From NCBI GenBank assembly GCA_039621445.1, contig CP154955.1:8544241-8608240 (forward strand): 64,000 nucleotides of DNA, read 5' to 3'. Below are positions 1 through 19,216 of this stretch, one piece after another. Position 1 is the first letter of the stretch. The number at the start of each line of letters is the position of its first letter. The translations under genes were made by a program, and so were the position numbers. Origin of the DNA: Euglena gracilis (Eukaryota > Euglenida > Euglenophyceae > Euglenales). The notes beneath the pieces are model-generated. The model had not been told where the DNA came from. It saw only the letters and a list, made by a program, of their open reading frames with translations, and did no database searches.

Positions 1-526
1 AGGTATTTTCATCAAATGTTTTCTCAAGGAGCCGAAAGTCCGGGGGGAGCATAGCACATATTAATCAGGCTTTTGCTTAAGGGTTCGCAGTGCCCCCCGG
101 GGGGGTATTCCAAATTTGGCTAGTGGGAATTCTGGTGGACCCCCCCCGACCCAGGGGTGGGGGGTCCGCTAGCAGGGCTAGCCAGTGGAAAATATTTTTC
201 CTGTGACCGGCGCAAAGGTCCCGAAATGGGACCCCCCCCCAAATGGCCAAAAACGTCCATTTGTGGTCATTTTTGGGATATTTCGGGACAAAATCAGCCA
301 AGAAAACCTCATTTCCACCTCGGAGCGCAGCTGGAGGGCTGAATTTTTTTCCAGTCAGGGGGCTCCCTGGACTCCCGGGGAAGGGGGGGGGGGTCTAGCT
401 AGTCCATTTTTTTCCTGTGTCTAGTAAAATGCCTTGCCAGTGGACCTCCCCCGCGGGGTCTTTAAGCAATGGCCAGATTCTAATCAAATCAGCTCTCGGA
501 TTTCTTCGACCTTCATATAAGCGGGA
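1..526. other. Left-edge non-coding sequence
   Basis: No exon can be supported here. The stretch holds several C- and G-runs (around 138-165, 229-240 and 385-400) of the kind found in the dispersed G/C-rich elements elsewhere in the window. The short open frames on both strands overlap one another and show no splice context. Confidence 0.5.
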
Positions 527-9697
<9,171 letters not shown>

Positions 9698-9948
9698 GTG
9701 GGGGGGGGGGGGCGGGCAGAAGGGGCGCCCCCCCCCAACTGAAATGCCACACAACGAAATCCATTCCTTAAATTTCTGCTCGAAAGCCACCTTGAAAGCC
9801 AGCCAGTGTGGCCGTCGCAAATCGAGGCGGCCTCCTCTGGACGAACAAAGGGAACCATCGTGCATGAGGCAATTTATGTATTAGATTAGGTTGGTTCGGG
9901 GTTTGGCATGGTGCGCCATCGCGTGCATGGTTCTTTTTATTTCCACAG

Positions 9949-10639
9949 ATTATGTTTGTTCTGTGGTGCCCTCTCTCTGGCCCAACGGAGTGTCCGATGG
10001 CGAACAGAACCACCCTTGCAACATTTTGTCAAGTGCATCCGCAAATGGATTCAAATGGAAGAAGCCCGAAAATTATAGCGGAAAGAGTCTCAGGAAGGGT
10101 TGGAAATTCGAAATAAGATTGATGAAGAGATAGTCGGATATTCTGTTATTGGAAGGGAAACCAGTGGCATGCATTTTTGCATGCCATTTCCTGTGCCTGA
10201 TGATGAATGGATTATGGGGCAGCAGGAATCTTTCGTGACTGCTGGATGATATCACACCACAGGCACGGTCAGAATGTTTTTTCTGCTCAGTGAAAAACTG
10301 AAATGGGTCAAAGTTTTGTTTATGAATTACCCCTGTACTTGTTCAGGCCTGTTGCAGATTTACGAGTGAGAGGGTGGGAGGCTCCGGCCCTCATTGCCAA
10401 ACATTGCCCAGCACACAACACACCATGCCCCCAAAAAGTGATGGCCACAAATTGCACACGGCACCGCTGTGCATGGGTGCCCCCCCCCCTTTCCAATGCA
10501 GCGATGGGTTCCCGTTGAGATTCTCGAGGGAAGCGACTCCTCCACCCCGCCGACGCCGAGCAACTGTTCAACCGTGCGGACGATGGAATCGGATCCTATC
10601 GTCCAGGACGGCCCAGAGGCTTCAGACAGCCTGGCCTGA
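9949..10639 (+). CDS. Unidentified exons; in-frame TAG at 10076
   Basis: After the acceptor ttccacag a coding-like frame runs from 9949 to a TGA at 10247. It includes ALSLAQRSVRWRTEPPLQHF, CIRKWIQMEEARKL, GLEIRNKIDEEIVGYSVIG and PFPVPDDEWIMGQQESF. It is broken once by TAG at 10076-10078. A donor at gtgact (10236) would join in phase to 10502-10639 (acceptor aatgcag; RWVPVEILEGSDSS...DSLA, then TGA). I do not recognise the product. Either the frame truly ends at the TAG, the copy is damaged, or the TAG is read through. Confidence 0.45.
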
Positions 10640-10855
10640 CCACAATGCATGCCAATGTGCGTTTTTTTATTTCTTCTTCGCGTTTTCAAATTAATCAATT
10701 AATTAAATTAATAATAATAATAAATTATTATAATTCAAATAAATATAATAATAGCATAATAATATAATAAAATATAATTCAAAAAAAGTAAATTAAATTG
10801 GAAAAAAAAATTCAAAAAATTGGATTTTTCCCAAATATATCGGCAACATTCTGTC

Positions 10856-10946
10856 CAGGTTTCATTGTGCGCATCCCCGGGGGGGTGATCTGGCAGGCAG
10901 GGGGGCAGGGCGTTTACCCCCCTTGGGGTTGGTAAAAAGAAGCCTG
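10856..10946. mobile_element. Tiny 91-bp MITE, exact 8-bp TSD
   Basis: Flanked by ATTCTGTC at 10848-10855 and 10947-10954. The left end begins CAGGTTTC and the right end is GGTAAAAAGAAGCCTG, the terminus seen in the 6965-7571 element. It is probably an internally deleted derivative of that subfamily. Confidence 0.75.
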
Positions 10947-11135
10947 ATTCTGTCTCTTTGTCATCCCTCATTTGAAGGCTGGCAGAAGGATGCTTTGTTG
11001 CAGTTTTCAAGTGAGGTTAGCTGTCGTGAATGAATACCAACCAGGAAGCATACACTGAAGAGAAATTGGAATGTTGTAGCAACATAGACAGTCAAAGAGA
11101 AATACCCTGTGGAAAAGAGGTTAGTGACAGGGAAT

Positions 11136-11621
11136 CAGGGATTTCTTAAGCCGGAGGGGAACCCATCCCCCGAGGGGGGGGGGGGGTCCAGCCAGCCAGC
11201 AGCTCAAATCCAGCCAGCAGCCCAAATCGGGGCTGGGAGCCCCCCCAGGGGTCGAGTGAAATAAAGTTGGGTCCAGCCCGGCCAGAGGCCGGACCAGCCG
11301 GCCGCAGGCTGGCCAGCCAACCGGGCTGCCCAGCTCACCCATCCCTGCAATTTTTTTCTCATCACTGTCTGGCACATACACTTGTGTGTGTGGTGGGGTG
11401 CTCTCGTCCCATCTGAGCTCCATTTATCAAAATGTCGAGAAGGCAAAAATTTTGAGGAAAATTTTGTTCGTCGACCCAGCCCAGCACAGCCCCCTCCAGC
11501 CCCGGACCCCCCCTCCCCCCTATCCTCGGGGGGGTCCAGACAGCAGTTCGTTTCCAGCCAGCAGCCTTATTTCCAGCCAGCGACTGGACCCCCCCCCCGG
11601 GCGTCCTTAAGAAATCCCCTG
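11136..11621. mobile_element. hAT-like MITE, CCAGCCAGCAGC subfamily
   Basis: The ends CAGGGATTTCTTAAGC and CCTTAAGAAATCCCCTG are inverted repeats flanked by CAGGGAAT at 11128-11135 and 11622-11629. The interior has the repeated words CCAGCCAGCAGC and GTCGAGTGAAATAAAGTTGG, shared with the copy at 59722-60054 and in part with 13800-14140. Confidence 0.87.
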
Positions 11622-11954
11622 CAGGGAATACTTTTTGTTGCTTTTGGTGTGAAAATGTGTGAAAAATTCTTTCTAACCCCCGACACTCGCAGCCATGGTG
11701 GCTGATGACAGCCAGTCATGCACCTCTGTACCCAATGCGATGTGGTCAATTCATTTTTGTGAGCCATCAAAGAGAGCAGTTGCATTTTACGAAGTTTGAT
11801 CCTTCTTGGTGAAAATTCGTTCAAGTTTTGGGTCGTAAGAGACTCGGCGTTGCGGATCCCGAAAGTGCTTTCGCTGTTTGGGGGAAGGTTCGGTTGAAGA
11901 AATAGGATTGTATGTTTTAAGTTATTGTTTCACAACCCAATTCCGACGCTCCAG

Positions 11955-12086
11955 GAACACAAGCCATTGGAATTGGCCGATGCTTGGCACGACAGCCCTG
12001 GCTATGACCCCAAATCCGTCCGTAAGCGGGAGAAAGTTGCCGCCTTTCTAAACACCAAGGTCCATCGCGCAACCTCCCTCTTCTGA
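11955..12086 (+). CDS. Terminal exon of an unidentified gene
   Basis: Starting directly after gacgctccag, a clean 43-codon frame contains ELADAWHDSPGYDPKSVRKR and KVAAFLNTKVHRATSLF and ends in TGA at 12084. Composition and codon pattern are clearly protein-like and the acceptor is good. The exon starts in phase 0, so it could continue from an upstream exon such as that at 10502 if a donor (gtccag) before its TGA is used. I do not recognise the product. Confidence 0.6.
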   Translation, partial: EHKPLELADAWHDSPGYDPKSVRKREKVAAFLNTKVHRATSLF

Positions 12087-12212
12087 CTGCCAACTCTTTC
12101 CACTGCCGCTGTGGTGTCGCTCTTATCCCACCCCGTATCTCCATTAATTACCCTTCCCAACCAAAATAATGTTAAAGTGAAAGTGATTGTTTCCTGCGAC
12201 GACTGCTCCATC

Positions 12213-12360
12213 CAGGGCTGTTTTTTTTTTTCGTTTGGACCCCCGGGGGGAGTACGGCGGGTGTGTTCGCCGGACCCAGGTCTTGGACCCCTCCCCCCCA
12301 GGGGGGGGGGGGGGTAGGGGCTGGTGGGTATACCTTTTTCGGCGCCGAAAGGCTGCCATT
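12213..12360. mobile_element. Truncated hAT-like MITE
   Basis: A left end CAGGGCTGTTTTTTTTTTTCG is followed by the usual G/C runs and a CTTTTTCGGCGCCGAA segment that stops abruptly near 12345 without a right terminus. This is a decayed copy of the family. Confidence 0.6.
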
Positions 12361-12597
12361 TGGAGATCCAAAGCAATCCTCAACATCAGTTGCCCAAATA
12401 TGAAGTCGTGGTTGTGTTGGATTGTAGTCTTTTGGCACCTGTCATGTGTCACAATGTGTTTACCAGAAATGATCTATTCGGCATTTTACAAGTGCATTTG
12501 AATTCTGCTTTGGTGATTATGCGTATGTATTCGAAATTCCGCAACGTTTTTCACATCCGGTCAATAATCTCAACAATTGTGGCTTGTTTTTAAACCC

Positions 12598-13698
12598 GCA
12601 CACAAGTTTCGCTCTCTCCGCCGCATTTCGCGTCCGCTCAACAAGCTCGAATTCCGCTTCTTCACCGTGCCCAGGGGCACCACGCAGGCACTCCCACACC
12701 TCCCCACCTCCACTCCACACTTGCCTCTCGCTTCTGTGTCCTTCCCGCCCACGCATTTGTCTGCTGTGCGGTGGTAGTTCTCCGCAAGGCACGTGGATGG
12801 ATGGAGGCGGTGTGCAGGAGGAACGTGGAGGCCTGCGATCCGGCGATGCCGTGGCTGGGGTCCTATAGGATCACCAGCGCCGCATCCGAAACATGTATGC
12901 CGCTGTGTTTTTGCCTTGTTTTAAAATGAGGTGGTCTTTTTGGGGATCTTGTCATTGCATGTCTGTGTTGTTGCATACCTACCCCCCCCCCGGGAAACTG
13001 TCATGCTCGAGAACCTGTCAGGGTCCCGTCCGGGAAACTGTCAGGGTCCCTGGTACCGGCCAACCTGTCATTATAGGAAGTTGTCAGGGTCCCCGGTACC
13101 GGCCAACCTGTCAGGGTCATTTTTCATTGACTTTCCCTTGAAATGCCCTACCCAGGAAACTGTCAGGGTCCCCGGTACTGGCCAACCTGTCAGTATAGGA
13201 AGTTGTCAGGGTCCCCGGTACTGGCCAACCTGTCAGGTGACAGTTTCCCGGGGGGGGGTATGCATATTTATATGGCAGCCATACTCTAAATGGACCCCCC
13301 CTCGGGGGGTCCATTTAGAGTGTCCAGGGGGGGGTCCATTTTTTTTGTGTTAATGATGGAATAGGGTTAGGTGCGCGACTTAGGGTTAGGATTAGGCCTA
13401 ACTTGTACACCTAACACCCATCTATAAGTTAAGCCTAACTAACCCTAACCCTAAGTCGCGCACCTAACCCTATTCCATCATTAACACAAAAAACTATTTT
13501 GACCCCTGGACACTCTAAATGGACCCCCCCTCGGGGGGGTCCATTTAGAGTATGGCTGCCATTTATATAATTATGTACAACATGTGCAACCTGCAGGCAT
13601 ACATCCACCAGTATTCTTTTCAAAGAATACTTAATGAAGACTCTTTTAAAGACTTCAGAAGGTTGGGGCATTTTCGAGTTTTGTGGTGGGTTGTGTTA

Positions 13699-13732
<34 letters not shown>

Positions 13733-16700
13733 CCCTGAAGGTCAAACATCAATTTCAGCACAATGCACCCCCCAGCGGGGTTGTGAAAAGCGGCCGGAGC
13801 AGGGGTTTTCTCAAGCCGAAGGGGACCCCACCCTTCCCCGGGTCTAGTCAGCGAGCACCTTTTTTCCAGACAGCACCTCCCAGACGGGCTGCAGACCCCC
13901 GGGGGGGTCCACTGAAATAAAGTTCGGGCCAGGCGAAGCCGGGTTGGACCGAAAAGCGCCAAAAAAATTTTGAAAAAGGGGGTCAAAAATGGCTAAAATG
14001 GCATTTTTGGGTGGCTTTGGGGTTTTCACCTGTAAAATTGGCTGAAAAAAAATGCCAATCCAGCTGGATTTGGACCTTTGGGGGCCGGACCCCCCCCCGG
14101 ACCCCCACCCCCTGGGGGGGGGGGTCCAGCCAGCCCCTGTGCCCCTGTGCCTGAGACACATGCACGCAAAATGCATGCACGCATCTGTGTGTATGCATTT
14201 TGTGTGTGTCCACATAGTGTTCACATACACATACACATATGTGTGCAGACACAGTGTGCATGTGTGTGTCTGGTTGTTTGAATTCATGAGACAGCAGCAT
14301 GGCTCCTTTTGGTGCACGAGCTGCTCGTGTGCCGCGGCGTTAGCTGTACGCTGTCCCCTGGCGTACGCTGTCTCTCTGTTTTATTCACCCACCCCGTCAT
14401 GTATGCAGCTCTGCTGAGTCCCCTGGAGGATGCCCTCGGATGCACTCCATATTTACTGTTGTTCTTTGCTCGGTTGCACACTCCATATTTGCTGTTGTTA
14501 TTTGCTCGCTTGCACTGTCAAATTGGCTTTCCTGTTGGATTCAGAAGACTATCTGGCGTTGTGGCGGTGACGTGTTTGCCACCATCCTCGAATGTCGTGG
14601 ATATTTATTGTTATATTGTATTATATTATATTATATTATATGTTATATTTTTTGTTGTTTAATTTTTATAATTCAGAAAACCAGATATTCATGAAGTAAA
14701 TCATAAAGAACCGAAATTCACAAACAAGGCATGGATGCGCGTATAGGTGAATTTATTGGTACACGTAGCATATCGCTGGGGGTAATGCGCCAGGCCAACC
14801 ATGGAAATAAATAGGCGAAAATGCGCCAAAAATGTGCACATGCACAAAGCAAAAGAAAATATGGAGCGGTGTGAATTTAGGTATCGTGAAGGAAAAAGGA
14901 ACCACTCTCCGTCCATTGTCGCCAATGTCAGGAGTGGGAGGGAAATGTGCAACAAGGCACCTCAAAATATGCAATGCAAAAAATGCGATGAAAGAATGTA
15001 AAAAAAAAATAGTAAAAGTGCAAAAATAAGTGCTAAAAATATGTTATTTGGAACAGCTGGAAGTACATAATTTACGGGACGATGCGCGAATAATGTGTGT
15101 TTCCTGCGACGCATCGTCGAAGTGGTCAACAGGACATATTCGAAACAGCTTTTCCAGACAATCTTTCAACCTGCACACCCAAACGCACCACCCCCGGAAG
15201 AGAAGGAGGTACGTCTCTTTCGGCAACCCCCGGTGGGCTTTGGTAGCAGTGCCAGAGCTCCCCCCCCCTCCCCCCGCGACCTTAATGTGCCAGGGTCTGA
15301 CAATGGCCATTCCCAAAAGAAATTCGCCTGAACCCATCCAAGATCCAACACCCACCCTGGGTCAAAATGGTCTTTTGATGTCTGTTTTGTTGTGAAATTT
15401 TACTACTCTTTGGTGTTTCTCCCTTCAAGGGGAATAGAAAGGTACGAAGAAAGCAATGACAGGGAAATCCTATGCAAATATTGGATGGTCTACAAACAGA
15501 CATGTAGCCTTTCACTCTAAAAATCGATTGGGAATCATCGCCCATTTGTGAAAATATTCGAGTTATTCAATGAAAAGCATGCCATGAATTATTTTTTCCT
15601 GATCAGTTGAGATTTGGGCTCGGTCGGGCGCGGGGAGCAAGAATGTTGGGCGATGCTGGGTGATACTGTGAGCAGCATGTCTCGCATGCCTTTGCAAAAT
15701 CAAGCTCAAAGAGTGATCAGTCGGCATTTACCACAAATGTCTCATATTGCAGGGTGGCATTTCATACATCACAGTAGTAGACAGAGAATACCTTACCCCT
15801 CCCCTGTTTGGGTAATGGACGGACCCCCATAAGCCAGGGGTGGGGAAATTGGGGGGGGGGGGGCTTGAAGACCTCCACCCCTTATTCTTTCCCTGTGCAA
15901 AATTGGTCGATTTTTGTGCATTGGATTCTCATGACTTTTTCTTATCCGGCAAATTTTAAACATTTTGAAACAGAAATTTTCAGCTGAAATGCAAAGACTT
16001 CGAAAATTCGGGTGCTCCCCGGAGGAGGGGTCCCCACCGCATACAGCGCCATAAGGATACAGGGTGGAAAGTTTCCTCCACAAAAAGCAAATGAAAGTTT
16101 GAGCCCTTGGGACTGGATATGTTCAAGGCCAGGTAAAAAAGCCACCCCTGAAGTGGAAAATATAACACCTGAGTTAAAAAATACCACTTTTGCACCAGTG
16201 CACGTAACGTTTATTGATGATGTGTTGTATGGGCGCATTCAAGATGGCTCCGGGTCAAACCTGGTCAAAAGTTTGGTTTTTGGTCCCGTGTGGGGGGAGG
16301 GGACTGTCAGAACGTTTTTATAGCAATGTTTGGATTGAGGTTAGGCTGAGGGTCAGAATGAGGGTAAGGGTCGCATTATTGATTGTTTGGTTTAGGGTCA
16401 GGGTCAGGGTTAGGGTTAGGGTGGGTGCCAGGGTGGGGTTTGGGTTTGGCTTAGGGTGAGAAGAATTTCCCTCCCCCAAGTAACCCTCGGCGGGGACCGA
16501 CCGAGCTTTTGGGACCCCGGGTCCTCGGAAGTCCCTTTAGGAAAAGAAAACCCCCCCTAAATGAACCCTCCTAAATAACCCTTTGGGGGGGTTCCTTATT
16601 TGACGTGGTTCCAGGACCCCCAAAGTGTCATTTTAGGGGGGTGTATATCATTTGTTCGGCTTAGAGTAAGGGTTGGGGTTACGTCATGATTTAGATTAGG

Positions 16701-18325
16701 TTCAGGGTTAGGGTTACGTTATTGTTGAGATGAAGTTTGTATCATGTCATCGTTAGGATTAGGTTCATCTAGAGTTAGTGTTTGGGTCAGGGTTTCATTA
16801 TCGTTTGGATAGGGTGGATGGATGGATTGGGGTAGGGTTTGGCTCACGCCATTGTTTGGATTATGCTTTGGTCAGGGTTAGGGTTAGTGTAACAGGACAA
16901 AGACATTTAGGTCATTTCATGCCATGTCGCTTCTTTGGGTCATTTTTCATCATCTTTGTGGCCATTTTTGGCCATTTTGATTCATTTGTAGCCGTTTTTT
17001 TGTATGTTTGCAACCATTTCCACTCTTTTTGGAGTCATTTTGGCTTGGTTGGGAATCATGTTGGGATGGCGAAGGAACTCCAAAAAGATACAAACCTCAT
17101 ATATTCTTGCTCGTTGGATGCGGCATAGAGGGTGCAGGTGTAAACATCAAAAACGGGTCAAAAAGGTCGGAAAAGATCGGGGGGGAAATTGCCCGAAACC
17201 ATGTTTTTGGACCTCCCGGACGATGCAATCGCGAAGAGGATGCTGCTATCACGATGGATGAGTTGTTCATTGGATGCAAGTATTGTTCCAGAACCATTGT
17301 CACTTATGCCGAAGTGAATCCCATCCTCCGAGGGTTCCGAGGGTGGTCCAGTCAGCCAGCAGCCTTTTTCCAGCCCCCTGTCCCCCCTCCCCCCATCAAC
17401 GAGTTTTGATTGAACACCCCCTCACTTAAAACCCCTCCCCCGGGCCGATCAACCATATTTTGATTAATAACCCCCCTGGGAAATAAAAATGAAAGACGCT
17501 GGGACTTTTTTTTGCCGCGAAGCCTGCTTTTTGGTGGTTTTTACGTAATGGTCGTCTGGCAGTCCCTACGTAATGACCATCATCAAAATACCATTTTTGA
17601 CAAATTTTGCCAAATTCGCTATTGGGGGGTTTTGGGGTCATTTGGGGGGGGGGGTCAAATTTTCACCAACAATTCCTTGATTTATAAACCCACCCACTTA
17701 TAACCCCCCCCCTCTGGCCGACCAACCAAACCAGATGCTTTAAACCCCTCCTTTAAGTGGGGGGGATTTTCTAGCCGCCCAAAGGGCCGGCTGGACTGTG
17801 ACGGGTTTTTGCTTTCAGGAGTGCAAAAAAAATGGGTAAAATGGGTCGGATTTGGGCTTCTCAGGGCAAATTTTGGGTAAAAAAAATCCATTTCTTTTGG
17901 ATAATTGGCATTTTTTTTGCATGCTGTTTGAATTGAGTAATATGCCGGAGTGGATGCAAGAAGTGATGAGTGGATGGACAATTGGAGTGGATGTCGGCAG
18001 TATTGGGGTGTGCGAGGTGGATGCAGGTCCCAATGGAGTGGAGGGAGGAATTGGAGTGAATGTCGGCACCGCTGGGGTGGATGGAGGCGTTGGAGTGGAT
18101 GCGGGAATTTGCAATGGGCGGAGTGGAAGCAGATTCTGGGATGGATGCCGGTGCTGGGTTGGATGCAATTGTTGGGGACATGGGAGGTGCGACGATGCCG
18201 GGCGATGCTAGGCCCCAAGATGGTGGACGAGGGGTGGCCGGGAGGGTGGGGTTGGACCCCTTTTGCGCCTCTAAATATTTAGTACCCCCCGGAGACTGGA
18301 AAGGCATTTTTATGGACCTCGCTCA
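12598..18325 (+). CDS. Unidentified gene(s), scattered exon-like islands
   Basis: The islands are ~12600-12700 (FRSLRRISRPLNKLEFRFF), 12778-12894 (LRKARGWMEAVCRRN, PAMPWLGSYRITS; acceptor ggtag, donor gtatgc), 15057-15208 (FLRRIVEVVNRTYSKQLFQT, donor gtacgt), 17201-17279 (MFLDLPDDAIAKRMLLSR, donor gtattg) and 18283-18325 (PPGDWKGIFMDLAQ, consensus donor gtaagt). I cannot name the product. The 17201 segment loosely recalls the N-terminal part of Trm11-type tRNA methyltransferases, but no catalytic motif follows, so I do not assign it. The 15057 exon needs either a two-base slip or a read-through TAA. The islands may belong to more than one gene. Confidence 0.4.
12983..13258. repeat. Tandem/inverted GTCAGGGTCCCCGGTAC array
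   Basis: At least five copies of GTCAGGGTCCCCGGTAC-type words alternate with CCAACCTGTCA and ATAGGAAGTT. The block is bounded by inverted CCCGGGAAACTGTCA and TGACAGTTTCCCGGG. TGCATA occurs just outside both ends, which may be a target-site remnant, but I could not fix exact borders. Confidence 0.7.
13274..13560. mobile_element. Foldback element with telomere-like arms
   Basis: Long inverted arms begin GGCAGCCATACTCTAAATGG and end with its complement. The flanks are ATTTATAT at 13266-13273 and 13561-13568, a perfect 8-bp duplication. Each arm also contains its own short CCCCCCTCGGGGGG hairpin. Inner parts of the arms carry TTAGGGTTAGG on the left and CCTAACCCTAACC on the right, around a loop near 13405. 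No coding capacity. Confidence 0.88.
13800..14140. mobile_element. Degenerate MITE copy (CCAGCCAGC subfamily)
   Basis: The left end CAGGGGTTTTCTCAAGCCG resembles the 11136 and 59722 elements, and the GTCCACTGAAATAAAGTTCGG segment near 13905 matches their interior. A right terminus is not clear (CCAGCCCCTG near 14140) and no duplication was found. Confidence 0.5.
16320..16900. repeat. Interstitial telomere-like repeats
   Basis: Dense degenerate GGGTTAGGGTCAGGG words occur at 16320-16470 and 16665-16900, separated by a C-rich AAATAACCCTTTGGGGGGG block at 16560-16640. No exon is visible across these 580 bases. Confidence 0.65.
17415..17775. repeat. Modular C-rich TATAACCCCC repeat
   Basis: TTAATAACCCCCC, TATAAACCCACC and TATAACCCCCCC units alternate with CGGGCCGATCAACC and TGGCCGACCAACCAAACC. 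The same pairing of a C-rich core with a GGCCGACCA spacer is seen at 56600-56690. Confidence 0.6.
17935..18130. repeat. GGAGTGGATG minisatellite
   Basis: Imperfect repeats of GGAGTGGATGCxGG and GTCGGCA (about 12-30 base periods). The open frames across it are rich in G, V, D and M and are attributed to the repeat. Confidence 0.5.
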
Positions 18326-18929
18326 GTAAGTGCACAGTAAGCAATGGTTTTTGAGCCACATTGCCCTTTGGGCTGACGACCAAAGGGGGTTCAATAATTA
18401 TAACAAAAGTCGGGGCAGGGTGGCTTTTTTTTTTGCGTCGTTGCATACATTGGTGGACACCTACTGCTACTCCCATGTCGTTCACGACATAGTATTCAAG
18501 GCAGGGGTGGTTGATGGTGATGTTATGGCTTCCGTGCAGCCTGCAAGTATGACTCGGCCAACGTGACTTCATGCCAGATCTCTACACTCAGGGAATGAAT
18601 GCCTGTGTTGCCTGGTACAGTTGGGATTCCATGCTCTTGGGTTTGAAAAGCTTCTCCGGCACGAACCTAAAAGAGTTTAAAGGATGCAAGATTGATGTAA
18701 TTTGCCGTTGAATTTCCTCAAACAAGTGGTTTTTTTTTGAGGGTTTCGCATCCAGAATTTCACGTGCTCAGTAAAAATTATTTGTTGAATTTCTTTGAAT
18801 TTTTTTCATATGCCATCAAGATGTGCATTACTGAGTTGTGGAAGATGTGCGCAATTTATGACTCAGATTTTATTTCGAATTACAAGATTTTTTAACCCCA
18901 TCAATCAATCATCAATCAGAAGATCAAAT

Positions 18930-19105
18930 ATTATTATACAATATTATATATATTATATTAGATTAGATTATATTATATTATATATTATGTATTTATAATT
19001 TATATATACATATATCATATATTTTATTTTTATGTATTATATTATGTAATACGTATAATATATTAATAATATATATAATATTATTTTTGAACCCAACCTA
19101 TATTA
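18930..19105. repeat. AT-rich TATTATA tract
   Basis: Simple TATTATAT and TAATATATA sequence with no coding signal, lying between the unidentified islands and the first candidate exon of the RWDD2-like gene. Confidence 0.85.
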
Positions 19106-19216
19106 AAAACTGGTATTGAAGGGCTTAAAGTGGTTTTTATTGGGCAAATATTTCGGGCTTGATCATAGGCCCTTGCTTTGGAGGCAATCCCTGGAGCCGA
19201 TTGCCTACAACGGCAG

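Noticed and set aside
17201-17279. Trm11-like tRNA methyltransferase N-terminus
   Set aside because: MFLDLPDDAIAKRMLLSR is suggestive, but no THUMP or DPPYG-type motif follows in the next 2 kb before the RWDD2-like gene begins.
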